This document shows positions 9,293 to 20,720 of a stretch of 64,000 nucleotides of DNA, piece by piece. The notes beneath the pieces were generated by a model, which ran no database searches, had not been told where the DNA came from, and saw only the letters and a list, made by a program, of their open reading frames with translations. Each line of letters starts with the position of its first letter. Within the stretch, counting starts at the first letter, position 1. The translations under genes were made by a program, and so were the position numbers. Source of the DNA: Dendrobium chrysotoxum (Eukaryota > Streptophyta > Magnoliopsida > Asparagales > Orchidaceae); the NCBI GenBank assembly GCA_019925795.1, contig CM034303.1:56219931-56283930 (forward strand), read 5' to 3'.

Positions 9293-10775
9293 TGTTGACC
9301 TCTATAACTACCTTAGAGATCAGGAATTTGATAAAGATGATTTAGTCCGAATGTGGATCGCATTGGGTTTCATTTCGTTATCTTCTAATCAAAGAGAAAC
9401 TATGAAGAATACCGGAGAAAGAATGCTTCAAAATTGAAGGTGAAAACGAGTTGTTTTATAGAGTTCTAGAAACTATTTGACACTTGGCTATCAATGCTAA
9501 CAATATAGAAGTGGTCAGAGAGATTGAGAAATAAAAAAATTGGCATTTGCTTCACTTAACCTATGGCAAAGATGAGAAAGATTTTGGTGTACTTACTAAA
9601 AAAAATTTGAAACATTTGAGAAGCATTTACTTGCTGTGCATAAATAATCAAAAGTTGACAATGACGCCCGAGGCTATTGGATGTTTAAGACAGCTTCGAT
9701 ATTCGAAAATTGCTAAGATCCTTGAGCAATTTTTATCACTTAATGTTTACAATATATGATAAAGGAGTTTTGCATATTCACAAGGATTTCTTACCAAAGG
9801 GTTTAAATAATCTATTTAATCCACGTTACTTGAAATTGCCTTGGGATGCCATTAATGGGATGCATAGGATTGGAAAGTTAAAATCTCTTCAAGGCCTGGA
9901 TGGGTTTTATGCTAAGAATGAGATTGGTTATAAAATTGGGGAGCTGGAGCATACGAATGATTTTTGCCAGTTAAGAATCAAAATCTCTTCAAAATGTGAA
10001 AGGGTGCTGAGGAAGCTTGTAGTGCCGAATTACATGCTGAGAAATGAAATTTCAATTTCGCCAAGAACATGTTCGATGACCTTCAACATTTTGTATATAT
10101 ATATATATATATATGGCTGCAATATGGAGGAACAATGTTAATTCGATCTTGAATCTAGAGAAAATTGAATTGACAAATTGTATGAAATGGGAAACTCTTC
10201 CTCCTTTCAAGCAACTACCCTGTCTCAAGTCTCTAAAACTCAATGGGATGCCGAGAGTAAAATTGCTCGAAAGTAAATTTAATGGGAATGATAAATATCG
10301 TGCCTTTCCATTACCATAGGTGCTACATATAAGGGATTAAAGGCATTAGAGGATTGGTTTAAGGAAGGAGTAACTGCTGAAGATGGAGGTTTGTTTCCTT
10401 GCTTAATTTAACTAGTGCTACGTGACTGCCTGATATTAAAAAGAGTTGCCCTCTTTGCCTTCTAAGCTGAAGACCTTGGAGATATATAAAATTGGGAAAG
10501 ACGACTCTCTTGCAACATGTTTATGAAGATGAAATGACAAAGAAATTTGATCTTAAAATATGGGTTTCTATTTCCATCAACTTTGATATGAAAAAGGTCA
10601 TTGCAGATGTGTTGGAATCTCTTAAAAAAAAAAGAAAGGAAGAAGAAGTCGAATTTGGATTCACATGATGCACTTCAAAGCTAAAGTCATTGGTGGTGTT
10701 CTGAAGGACAACTTGGATGAAAGGCATTGGAGGACAGTTCAAGAAAGCAATTTATTTGCGACAAAAATAACGAAC
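9293..10775 (+). pseudogene. Permuted CC-NBS-LRR resistance gene fragment (left copy)
   Basis: NLR proteins are cytoplasmic immune receptors. Here the parts are in the wrong order. First comes the ARC2 end (EFDKDDLVRMWIALGFI, about 9325-9380). LRRs follow from about 9560 to 10460 (IGCLRQLRY; LPKGLNNLFNPRYLKLP; IGKLKSLQ; GYKIGELEH; MKWETLPPFKQLPCLKSLKLNGM). Only then comes the P-loop, GKTTLLQHVYEDEMTEKFDL with WVSISINFD (10495-10570), and a piece near the GLPLA motif (KVIGGVLKDNLDERHW, about 10683-10735). Many frameshifts and stops occur, and an AT microsatellite sits at 10095-10115. It starts exactly at the terminal repeat edge. It cannot encode a working receptor. Confidence 0.8.
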
Positions 10776-10779
10776 TAAG

Positions 10780-11765
10780 CAGCACGAGGCCAATCAAATG
10801 ATCTCCGATTGACGATCAGACTTCGCCACCGCATCCGAAACATGGTCAATACTCTAAATTGACTATCAATTTATCCAAATTAAAATTGTACTGTGACCGA
10901 TGAGGGTTCTAATATAATAACACATATTTCGAGGAAATTAGCCTCGTCGTCGCCCAAATGACATCTGATTGTGAAACAGACTGCATCGTTGCATCCGTAA
11001 CGTCGTCAACATCAAAGATCAATATTTTATTTAAGTAATTTGGATCAACCGGGGTGGTGGCATGCAAATTAAAGCAGTTCTAATGCGATACAATAATGCA
11101 TATTTCAGGGAAAATTGGCCTCGTCATCGCCCAAATGACGTCTGATTGTGAAACAGACTTCACCAACACGTCTGGAATGCTTTTAACCTTTAAAAACTAT
11201 ATTTTGTTTATTCAATTCGAAGCATTCAGATTGGCGGCGTGACCGAGGTGATTCAAATACAGCAACGCGCATTTCAAGGAAATTAACCTCGTCGTCGCCC
11301 AAATGACGTCCGATTGCGAAACGGACTTCACTACTGCATCCAAAATATCCCAAATACTTAAGAATGACTTTTAATTTGATTGAATTAAATGAAGTACGAG
11401 AAGGTCGACATGAATTGCGAGGCAAAACACAAATCACAAAATAATGATGTGCATGCTAAGGAATTTAGCCCTCGGCATCGACCAAATGATCTCCGATCGA
11501 TGAACGGACTTTGCCACCACGTCCGGAACACTATGAATACTCTAAGTTGACTGTCAATTTATCCAAATTAAAATTGCGCCATGACCGATGAGGGTTCTAC
11601 TTTAGTAATGCGTATGCTGAGGGAAATTGGCCTCGTCATCGCCTAAATGACGTCTGATCATGAAACAGACAGCGTCATTGTGACCGAAACATCATAAATA
11701 CCCTGAATCCACTATCAATTTGTCTAATTTTAATATTTGGCAAATTTGACACGTAAAATAAGGTA
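10780..11765 (+). repeat. Satellite-like tandem repeat, ~165-183 bp units, 6 copies
   Basis: Diverged units share GCCTCGTCGTCGCCCAAATG followed by GACGTCTGATTG and GAAACAGAC. They fall near 10785, 10940, 11117, 11284, 11467 and 11631. The GTCCGATTGCGAAACGGAC box forms a short stem. The unit length is in the range of plant centromeric and subtelomeric satellites, but no such role can be claimed. Confidence 0.75.
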
Positions 11766-12012
11766 AAATGCACATGAAACAAGAAAATTACACGCAAGTT
11801 AAGATCATTTCTGATTGACCAATGCATTACTGCCATCCTTATTTAATGATAATTCTAATTGTGGCAAGTCATCATTAATATCACACATTAATCAAAATAA
11901 AATGGGAAAGTCAAATGAAAAGTCAAAATCAAAATTAATGCACATTAATGTTCACCTCGTATTGTTGAATTCTTCTGCTCGAATCTCTGTTTTGAATCCT
12001 CGAAATCCCGCG

Positions 12013-12497
12013 ATGGCAGTGGTCTCCTCATCTGACTACAGCTCTGCTTTTTTTTAGCTCACAACCCCACTATTCTCGTTCAACTCCGCTTCAAAGCTTT
12101 CTCCGTAGGATTTCCTCAAATTGTTTCCCTCTCCGCCACCTGCAAACTACCCACACCAAACTGTTCTTCCACTTCCAACAGAAACAATAGTTCGTCAAAA
12201 TCACTTCACAACAGTCCTGTCCACGAGTAGCTCCATATGCCCAGGTCCTTTGCAAACCGAACCTCGCCTGAACCCTTCCCCTCCGTCGCCAGCCACGAAC
12301 AGTTCTTCCTCAAACCGCAAATCCAACTCCATTCCTCTAGTCGATTTCCCTTCTATGCTAACTGGCATAGTTCCCCACTTCTTATTGTGTGCTGGGCTTG
12401 GACTCCACGTGAAGTGGTAGCAACCGTCTGTTCCCTTGCTTGACTCGTAAAATTTTTTTGTAGCCAACCGGATTTCTTGCTCTGAGATTTAAAGCAG
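12013..12497 (+). pseudogene. Captured host exon, transit-peptide-like (left copy)
   Basis: An ATG at 12013 opens a Ser-rich, basic stretch like a chloroplast or mitochondrial targeting peptide, but here a T8 run shifts the frame after MAVVSSSDYSSAFF. The right copy (35895) has T10 and stays open. After Ser/Pro-rich sequence comes a hydrophobic LTGIVPHFLLCAGLGLHV segment in another frame. The block ends at CAG/GTAATG (12497/12498), a good 5' splice site followed by T-rich intron-like DNA. I do not recognise the gene. From 12218 to 12549 it is identical to the other terminal repeat. Confidence 0.45.
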
Positions 12498-13291
12498 GTA
12501 ATGACATCTTCCTTTCACATGTTCAAACAGTGGTAATATTCCAAGAAATTCTATTTGGACATGTGGCATGCTTCTTCCCTTTGTCCACTAGTGAAAGGAA
12601 TATTGAGTTCAAATCACTCTTGTTGTTAATATGATTATCAACTTGAACATTTCCTCTTAATGAGTTTCTTTTTTTATGTTTTAGCTTTTTGTGTGGACAT
12701 AAATCGTATAAAAATAAAGAAGAAGAAGAAAGCCTTTACCTTTGAGTGGGATTCGTACTGGGTACTTGTTCTTTTTTATTATTATATTATTATTTTTAAA
12801 TCCTTTTTTTATTTTTATTGTTTTATTTGTCCTTGTGGAATCATTTAAAAATAGATGCAGACATGCCTTTATTATTATTTTTAAAAGGGGAGAAAGAGGA
12901 GTTTTGATTTGATAGCTTTTTAAAAAGCAACCTGATGCATCTCATCTCATGAGCCAAAAAAAAAAAAGAAAAGGTGTTCTATGAAAGATTTGCATTTCAT
13001 CTGTAGCTTTATTGCTATTATCTTTTCCTTTTTAACCATGCTTTTGACCAGATCGATCTTTCAATTTGATGAGATTTTTTAGTTGTTTGAGTTGATTTTT
13101 CTTAAAAGTTTTAACATCTTTGCCTCATATATAAAGAACCCTAATTTCCAAGAGTCATTTTCTCATCAATCAACACATAACTTTTCTTGTTTTGTCTTAT
13201 CTATTTACTTTCCTTTCATTGCATTCGGTTATGTTCCATTTACCTTACCTTTGATATGCGTTACTAATTGCTATCATTTTGTAATGGCAAC

Positions 13292-13293
<2 letters not shown>
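12498..13293. other. AT-rich intron-like stretch in terminal repeat
   Basis: Follows the splice-donor-like site. It is T-rich with TTTATTATTATT runs and no supported coding sequence. It is present in the right repeat at 36382-37170. Confidence 0.45.

Positions 13294-13381
<88 letters not shown>
13294..13381. repeat. (TA)n microsatellite, about 88 bp
   Basis: An uninterrupted TA run. The right terminal repeat has only about 24 bp at the same site (37172-37195). Confidence 0.95.
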
Positions 13382-13384
<3 letters not shown>

Positions 13385-13533
13385 GAAAGATAGTTTTATT
13401 TATTTCTTTGAGTTAGTTAGTAATTGGTATAAGTAGTGCAATGAGTATTTGTATTAACTATTACTGTTTGTATCAAGTAGCCATTACTATTAGTCTTGTA
13501 TGTTGCCACTATGCTTAATTTACATACTTGTGT

Positions 13534-13735
13534 CAAAAAAAAAGAAGGAACAAAAAAAAAGAAAGCAAAAAAAAAAAGAAGAAAGAAAAAAAAAAAGAGA
13601 AAGCAAAAAAAAAAAAGAAGAAAGCAAAAAAAAAAAGAAGAAAGCTTCCAAAAAAAAGAAGAAGAAAAAGAAAGAAATTTAGTCAAAAGAAAAAAAGAGA
13701 AAAGTCAAAAAAAAAGAGGCAAGAGAGGAAAGAGT
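13534..13735 (+). repeat. Purine tract (A-rich with GAA/AAG)
   Basis: About 200 bp of almost pure A and G on this strand. Three frames stay open as Lys/Arg/Glu runs, which I treat as artefact. The right copy (37306-37405) is about half as long. Confidence 0.85.
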
Positions 13736-13789
13736 TTTGCGAACTTCGAGAGCCTGACTTCGACGCTTGCAGCCTGACGAAACAATCAC

Positions 13790-14180
13790 ATATTCACGCT
13801 TTCCTAAGCGTGGTGAGAGGAAGTTCATCGCGGTGCTCTCGACGAAGCGGGTAATCACCCAAAACCCTGTTCTCGGCGTTCGTGTCGGGCCGGCAAACCA
13901 TCTATACATGCTTTCTTAAGCGTGGTGGGAAGGAAATCCGGTGCAACACCTACGGTGAGGCGAGTAGGCCCTATGCACACTTTTCTTAGCGTGATGGGGA
14001 TAATCTTAAGTACCCGTATGCGGCTCTGTACCTACGGGGAAACAACTGCTCTTCTTTTCAGGTACATTTGAAGACCCATACACGCTTTCTTAAGCGTGGT
14101 GGGGATTGAAGACTTTACACGTTCATGGTGTCCTCAAAAGAGGACACATACCATACATGCTTTCTTAAGCATGATGGGAA
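13790..14180 (+). repeat. Five dispersed CACGCTT-TCTT-AAGCGTG hairpin motifs
   Basis: Motifs are at 13795-13812, 13907-13924, 13975-13994, 14081-14098 and 14156-14173, each followed by GTGGTGGG or GATGGG. The stem is CACGCTT/AAGCGTG with a 4-nt loop. One copy is CATGCTT/AAGCATG. They recur in the right terminal repeat (37470-37865). Confidence 0.75.
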
Positions 14181-16989
14181 AGGCCCAGTTTCCCGTAATT
14201 TCCCCTAAACAGGGGAGACGCCGGGAGGCTGCCGAAATTTTTGTTGTAAATAAAAGACTTGGACTTGGACTTGATTGAACCCATGCAGGGGACTTGAACT
14301 TTAGCGAATAATGAAAATTGAAATCAAACTTTGTTCAAACCTAAGCAAATGATAAAGGAAAAATGCAAAGAACTTTGACTTAAACTTGAACATTAAACGA
14401 ACCTTGACTTGAACTTTTGAACTCAAGTAAAGACTTGAGGTTGGACCATAGGGGACTCGGACAATATTTGGACAACTTGAACTTGCATATCGAATTGAAC
14501 ATTGGGCAAAAGTAAAAGGACTGAATGAAAGGCCAAACTCTAAGAGATTTAAGTGTTAATCAATGCGATTGATTGTGCAAATAAAGAAATGCAAATGAAT
14601 GATGATATCAAACTCATCATGAATATTGAACCACCCTTGGGGACGAAGAGCTTACAAGTAGAGTTTATTTCCAAGAAGAAGATTACAAAGTCATGACACA
14701 TAGCCTCCTACAAATACACAAAGGGACAAATGTGATGTTCACAAACAATACCAAGGATGTTATCAGTCATGCCATGAGTTAAAAGTTAAAATGACAAGAT
14801 CACAAGTAAAATAAGAGAGGTGTTGAGGACGCAGCACTCTTTGTTATCAATACAAATCAATAAAAAAAAATGAAATGAGCACATGATAGTCTAGTACCAA
14901 CCGGATGCAATAGTTTTCCACGAACCAAGACAACAAATTGTAATGAGTATAGATGCTTGTAAGAAATGATAGAAGACCCATCAGATACTCAACGCACCAC
15001 TATGGGCAAATACAAAAGAGAACTACAGCAGATATGAACTCCTACGAGCCGATGTAGGAAACCCTACAACGTATCTAATGTGTTATTCAAAAGTGAAATA
15101 CCAAGTTAATGCATCAAATACAAGTCCCTACGAGTTGTCGTGGAAGATTCATTGTTCGCTCAGTGTGTCAACCACAAGCAAAAAAATAGAGTAACTACAA
15201 CAAATGCATGTGACCAGCACTAGAAGATTTGTATGCAAAGTAATGACTAGGAACAAAGGCATCATGCAAATGTAGTCATCTATGAATATCAAGCAGGAGA
15301 TTCGTTAGTGCACTACAACCCATCTGCAGAAAGTAATCGGTAGTGCATGACAATCTACCTGTATGAAAGCAGCATACAACTCAGTCCATAAACTACTGGA
15401 CAATGCCACAGGATCTGCAACACTCGTACAAGCAGACAGAAGGCGTCTACGAGCTTCCAAATCGAATGCTACATTCAAAAGACAGTTACCCGCGCAACTA
15501 TTAACTGAAATATTTTAAAGTCCCCCATACATGCACTATATTATGTATACACATAGGTACACATAAGGGGTGAGTGCAATTGAATACCCGCATGGTCCCC
15601 AACGAGCGTGTTATTGGTATACACGTGATGTCTAGGGATGCTACGCGAGTTAATAAATAAACTCAAGTTCGAGCCCGATCCTTCTATACGGGTAAATAGG
15701 AGTCAACATGGCTCGAAACATAAAACAAATATATGGTTGGGAGATCGACTAAAATATTCATTTTATAGTTTATATTAGGCCTTCAAGGCCCTCAACAAAG
15801 AAAGTTCATCAATAAAGGTCTGAAGCCTATGAAACCTGATCCTTTGTCGACAGCCCGATAGAGTCGACAAGGTTCAGCCCATAAATACAAATGACCCCTT
15901 AAACCCCGATGATGGCCGTGTTGAATGCGAATCTCAACCAGAGGGGTCCATTCCAAGTATTTCAAATTCCACTCCAATGCCCAATCAAACTCCAAATAAT
16001 CCCAAAATCCCAAACTCCAAAATATTTAAAATTGAAATAAACTACCAAACACTTAAAGCAAAATCCATCCACTCTCCGCAACAGTTTGCTGAGGTGGATA
16101 AGTTGAAAATAATCTCATCTCACAGAGCTAATGCCTAGTCGAAAATATCACTAGGATCCATTCTCAAATAATCTCCTACCAGCAAGGACGTGGTATGAGT
16201 CGTCTAACCGACAGTTTTGCCACCAAATGGCACTGCAGGATAAACGGTTATGACACGGGGCCCTCTGAACCAGGTGGTCGCCGCCAAATGGCACCATTAT
16301 ATTATGGTTATGGCTAGATCCCGTATGCTCCCCAATGGCATCAAATCCTTGAGATATGAATCAATAGGATATGATTGGTAGGGCACAAAGCCCTCTATTA
16401 GCTAAGGTGGATTCAAATTTGTCCCCTTAGACAAACACCCACCCCAGGTCTACAAGGTACCCTTGGACGAAGCAACCCATGGCTACCGACAAGGATCCTT
16501 CTGTCATGTTGGGTCGACTACCTCCTCTGACTAATTAGACCAGGGACCATGATGGCCCGGGATGATAAAACCATGGGATCTTGATCAGGTCCATCATCCA
16601 TTCCCCCACCTTTCGCTTTAAGTGCGAGATGGTGAAAATTTCCAATTTTAAATATTAACCCTTTTCAATCTCCAACCTTTCAAATTCCCAACCCATGCTG
16701 CTACTGTATGCCAGACTCACGTATCTCTACGTATCTGATTGATGACTAGCCTTAATCAAAAGTTCTCTCTCATGATCGGGAGGGGTAATTAACTATAGGG
16801 GCTTGCGTCTATAGGAAACTAGAACTCAGATCATAAAGCCCTCACAAATGAGGGCGAAATATCTGGGTAGTGTCTTATCTACAAACCCATCTGCCTTCCA
16901 AAATTTACCCCAGAACTTAATTCCGTTAAAACTCTCCCTGAAGAAAGAAAAAGCAGGCGGAGGCCGGGGCCAAATTTTTGGAGCCCACA
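14181..16989. other. Unassigned 3' part of giant terminal repeat
   Basis: There is no supported gene. Visible are many GACTTGAACTT phrases (14255-14480), CTACGAG boxes repeated about every 70-80 bp (15040-15140, 15440), and CCAAATGGCAC twice (16222, 16275). It ends in CCCACA at 16989. Confidence 0.5.
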
Positions 16990-17150
16990 TCATCACAAAT
17001 TTCAACCAAAAGCTCGTTCTTGTATTTTCCTCGGATACTCGGACACTTAAAAAGGCTACAAGTGCTTGGACATATCCATAAATAAAATAACATATCTCAT
17101 CACACAACATTCGACGAACATTTCTTTCCCTTCCAATCTTCTCTGGCTAA
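16990..17150 (+). repeat. Misplaced copy of copia integrase flank
   Basis: These 161 bp match 40675-40836, the copia sequence flanking the right side of the giant element, at about 6% divergence. They encode copia residues HKFQPKARSCVFLGYS-like and FDEHFFPF. Their place here, directly after the 5' terminal repeat, is where a primer-binding site should be. Confidence 0.85.
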
Positions 17151-18103
17151 CGCCTTTAGTGGGATTTATATATTTATTTTATTTGCTTGCTAACGTTATC
17201 TACTTTATTTTATTTTTTTATTCTGTGCAAGTCTCTGCGCTTTGAAAGTGTGGGGTGATGTATCAGATTCTGATTACTAACCCTTACCTTTCATTTGTGT
17301 AGATGGATCTACAAAACACTGCATTCATTGTTTAACTGGGACGCGGTGCTAGCACCCAACTAGCGAACACTGTGATCACTACCGAAAATACTGGAGCGAC
17401 CATCTAGTTCAGTAGCATTGACTTCCCTGCAGTCGTTGCAAGGACTGCCGCCGTTCCTGTGTACGATGTAAATCTGAAAGGCCTGCAAGGAGACTCCATC
17501 CTGTTGGAGCCCTTAGTCATCGCGCGCATCTGCCAGCGCAGCGACCAACTATCGAATCTGCTACACGTCGAACGCACCTGCCAGAGTCACGGACTACTAC
17601 TACCGCTGAAAATCCTCGCAAGAGGACTTCTGTGTTTGAAAGACTTTCACAGCCTGAGGCCCTGACTACCAAAAGAGTTTTGGCTAGTGGAAGAATTTCT
17701 GTGATGACTATAAATACCACTACTTAACCGAGGGGCATTGCTGCACCTGGTAGGAATGAGGCTGAGGCCTCCTCATCTAGAGGGAGGCTTACCATAAGGA
17801 AGAGAAGGAGGAAGAATGCTGAGCTTTGTGCTCAACAGCAACAGCTGTCAGTCCACCCTTCAAGCCTACCCGCTCAAGAACCCGAAGTTAATGTTCTCAC
17901 CTGGAACAAGTTTATTGACCTAAGATGGGTCAAAAGGAATAGCTCTACTAGGGAGCTAAAGAGATCTTTCTGGGATCAATAACCCGAAGTCCCGGCCCCT
18001 CCAAGAAAGAAAGAACCTGAAACCCTGTCAGCTAGAGTATACAGGGTACTGAAGACCGTGAAGGAGAAGGGTCTGAAAAAAAAAAGAAATTTAGAGGCCA
18101 TTA
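17151..18103 (+). other. Leader/ORF1-like region of giant element, decayed
   Basis: An AT-rich start (17151-17300) leads to an interrupted coding-like stretch opening at ATG 17302 (MDLQNTAFIV then a stop). The longest open piece is 17459-17665. Further frames read APGRNEAEASSSRGRLTIRKRRRK (17745-17820) and NVLTWNKFIDLRWVKRNSS (17888-17945). Ogre elements carry an extra ORF before gag, so this may be one. I see no domain. Confidence 0.35.
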
Positions 18104-20634
18104 ATGATTGAGGCTAGAAGGACCCCTCCGAGGGAAAGGCTATCATCTGATTTGACAGCTGAAAGAAGAAGAAGACGACAACAAATTCCATCCAGTGAGC
18201 ATCGGGGTGTGACACCTAAACCTTGGGTTCGGGGATCCGCTGCCGAAAGGTCCCGGCAAAAAGAAAAGCAAATCTGGATGCCAAGGCCTAGCAGAGAAGA
18301 AAATAAAGAAAGAAGAGAAAGAGAAATGAATTCGGACGTGACATCCAGTGCAGCTTCCCGGAGATCCACCCCCAATAATGAACAACGTCAAAAGTGGGTT
18401 CCAAAGAAAACCCATAATGACGCCCCTCCTGACAGTCGACACCTCGGAGAATCCTCCAGGGGATCCCGTCGCTCGCCATCCCCTCCAAAGGAAGAGACGA
18501 CCAACTTCGACCGTAGCCCACGGGTTGAAGAGATCTTCCTACCAAATTAAGAATAGGAGATCCAATGGCGTCGCCGCTCTGAGATCCGTGTACTAGAGGA
18601 AAAAGTGGAAGAAGGTATAGAAGTGGAAGAAAATATAGAAGAAGAAGAAAACATAGAAGATGAGGAATATATGGAAGGGGATAAAAATATAGAATTTATG
18701 GATGAAGAAATGAAAGAAAATGATGACACCATAGATATAGAAGTCGTCTATATGGTAAAACATACTCGCGCCATCGAGGAGGTCTACCATGATGATGGAG
18801 AAGATGGTCACAATCGGCAGCCACAATCCATGCGAACACATAGGTGCTAGCATGAGGTTGAGCCTATTATCGACAAAGGTGGTCCCCCTGCCGAAGAAAG
18901 AGTCGAGGAAGATGAAGAGGAGGAAGAAAATCCTTTCGCGGCCGATGATGTCGTGCTTGCCGATGTACTAAAGTAAATGGGGAACAAATGAAAGCTAAAG
19001 ATAAGGAGATCTCCCAGTTGAATGAAAAAATGACAGGAATAATGGCCTAGATGGCAGTGATGATACAAATGATGCAGAGAACTGCAGGCGTCGGTCCCAT
19101 ACCTGATCCCCATGCTGATCCTCCAAATCTCCAAATACCTCAAGGCTCAGGAATACGAGGTCTCCCTGAAAATGGCAATGAAGCTCACAATGCCATCTGC
19201 CAGTCCACTCCACAGAATGTTGCTAGCACCTCCGAGCCCGTGACGGCTGCACAGCTCGAAGGACTAATCACAGAAAAGATAAAGGCCATTATAGCTGTTG
19301 ACCGGGCTGAAAAGCTGGTGGGCAAAGATCATCCATATCCAGCAGAATACGATCAAGTGTCGTACCCAAAAGGGTACTCAGTCCCAAAGTTCCATATCTT
19401 TAACGGTACTAATAATCCCAGGCAGCACTTGGTGCAATTCAAGGCCACCTGCGGTAACACGGAGGGAAATGACGCCTTACTCTTTAGATAATTCATCAGT
19501 AGTTTAATAGCAACTGCCTTCGAATGGTATGCCGAATTGCCAAATGACTCTGTAAAGATATTCGCAGAGTTAGAATCGATGTTCGTGAAATGATTTACTA
19601 GTGCAACTGAGAAAATCACAATCGCTGACCTCACCTTAGATAAGCGAAAGAAAGAGGAGTCAGAGTCAAAATATATCATGCGCTGACGTAACTTTAGCAT
19701 GAAATATGAGCAGCAGCTCGAAGAAGAACATGCCGTACAGTTACTAATGGGAAACATCGATGATAAGATGTAACCATTTTTGTGCATGGCTACAATTACC
19801 ATATTTCAGGATCTGCTGGATAGGGTGGCCAAATTTAAGAAGTTAAATTTGTTAAGATCAGAAGGCAACTTTGACAAGTTCAAAAAGGCTAAAGCCCCAG
19901 ATGTTAAGAAGGGTGATACCTATTCTATATCATGCCTCAGGCCAAATAGGAGGAAGCATGTGGCTTACAACATAGACAAAGGCAAGCAGTCGATGTAGTA
20001 TGAAGAAAAGCTGAAATAAGTCTACAACCCTAACCCTCAACCGAAGCTGGTATTCGGAGGGAATGATAGGCCACGAACTTTTTAGGGCGGAGGGGATCGC
20101 CCAAGATAAGCAATGGGAACTAGTGATAGAACGTCCATATCCTTCAAAGATAAGATGAACAAAGAATATTCATTTAAAAGGGAGAGCGTCGCTAAGTTAT
20201 TTTGGCATGCACTAAAAGCAGGCTTAGAACTGCCATAGTGTAAAAGACTAGAAGAGTCAAAAGAAATTGATGACCCAAACTACTACCCATATCACTGAGT
20301 ACTCGGCCATCCCATTAAAGATTGTTATATCTTTAAAGATTGGCTCGAAAGAAAATACCATAGGGGAGAGCTCACATTGTCAAATAATATGTTATCCCAC
20401 CCCAGAAAGGAATCAACTCGGGTAGTTACGTCTTCTCCCGTACCCCCAGTTGAAGAAAGGAGAAATGAAAAGAAGTCAGCTCAAGAAGAACAGTGGAAGA
20501 CTGCGGTCTCTAAGAAGACTGTAAAAATATTGAAACAACTGGAAGGGGTTCCAGGTGTAAAGTGGAAATCTCCTGCAGAGCTGGTGATAGATCTCAAGGA
20601 ACTACCTGCGGTGCGAGCTTCCACTTCTAAATAG
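18104..20634 (+). pseudogene. gag: Giant element gag, interrupted
   Basis: An Arg/Ser-rich N-terminal part (18104-18550) is followed by a Glu-rich acidic segment (18605-18850). The Retrotrans_gag core runs about 19321-19780. It reads YPKGYSVPKFHIFNGTNNPRQHL, then TAFEWYAELPNDSVKIFAEL and, past stops, the SKYIMR and FSMKYEQQL motifs. A zinc-knuckle remnant (YPYH-x3-LGHPIKDC, first Cys lost and one stop) lies at 20284-20330, then LERKYHRGEL and a Lys/Glu-rich tail to 20634. At least six in-frame stops break it (for example near 19490, 19593 and 19685). The motif set is that of Tat/Ogre Gag and differs clearly from A1 Gag. Confidence 0.75.
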
Positions 20635-20720
20635 TTTCTCAACCAAGCTGGCACTCCAAAGTCTGGGAGAGTGAGAAGCCTAAGGAGAAAAAGACAGCAA
20701 CCTAGAGGGTAATCGATAGT

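Larger units (their letters stand above)
9293..16989 (+). repeat. Giant element 5' terminal repeat (7697 bp)
   Basis: It is colinear with 33153-40674 from end to end, at roughly 4-5% divergence in the stretches I compared (7 differences in the first ~155 bp). From left to right it holds an NLR fragment, a satellite-like array, a captured exon, AT and purine microsatellites, hairpin repeats and about 2.8 kb of unassigned sequence. At over 7.5 kb it exceeds the 5-6 kb typical of Ogre LTRs. Confidence 0.8.

Noticed and set aside
9293..10775. Functional NLR resistance gene
   Set aside because: Domains are permuted and broken by many stops and frameshifts.
12201..12467. 88-residue minus-strand frame, identical in both terminal repeats except one residue
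   Set aside because: Its conservation comes from the zero-mismatch island; the plus strand has the splice donor and the targeting-like frame, so this is probably a shadow.
13083..13436. 117-residue frame rich in Ile-Tyr
   Set aside because: It is the (TA)n microsatellite read as Ile-Tyr repeats; the right repeat has a short tract and a different frame.
13496..13854. Lys/Arg-rich frames of 60-108 residues
   Set aside because: They are produced by the purine tract in three frames and have no domain.
13795..14173. Possible CRISPR-like array
   Set aside because: The repeats are hairpins at uneven spacing in a plant retrotransposon, without cas genes.
9293..16989. Helitron as source of the 7.7-kb repeat
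   Set aside because: Helitrons make no target duplication and end in CTRR after a hairpin; here the ends are TG...CA with a TCAT duplication.
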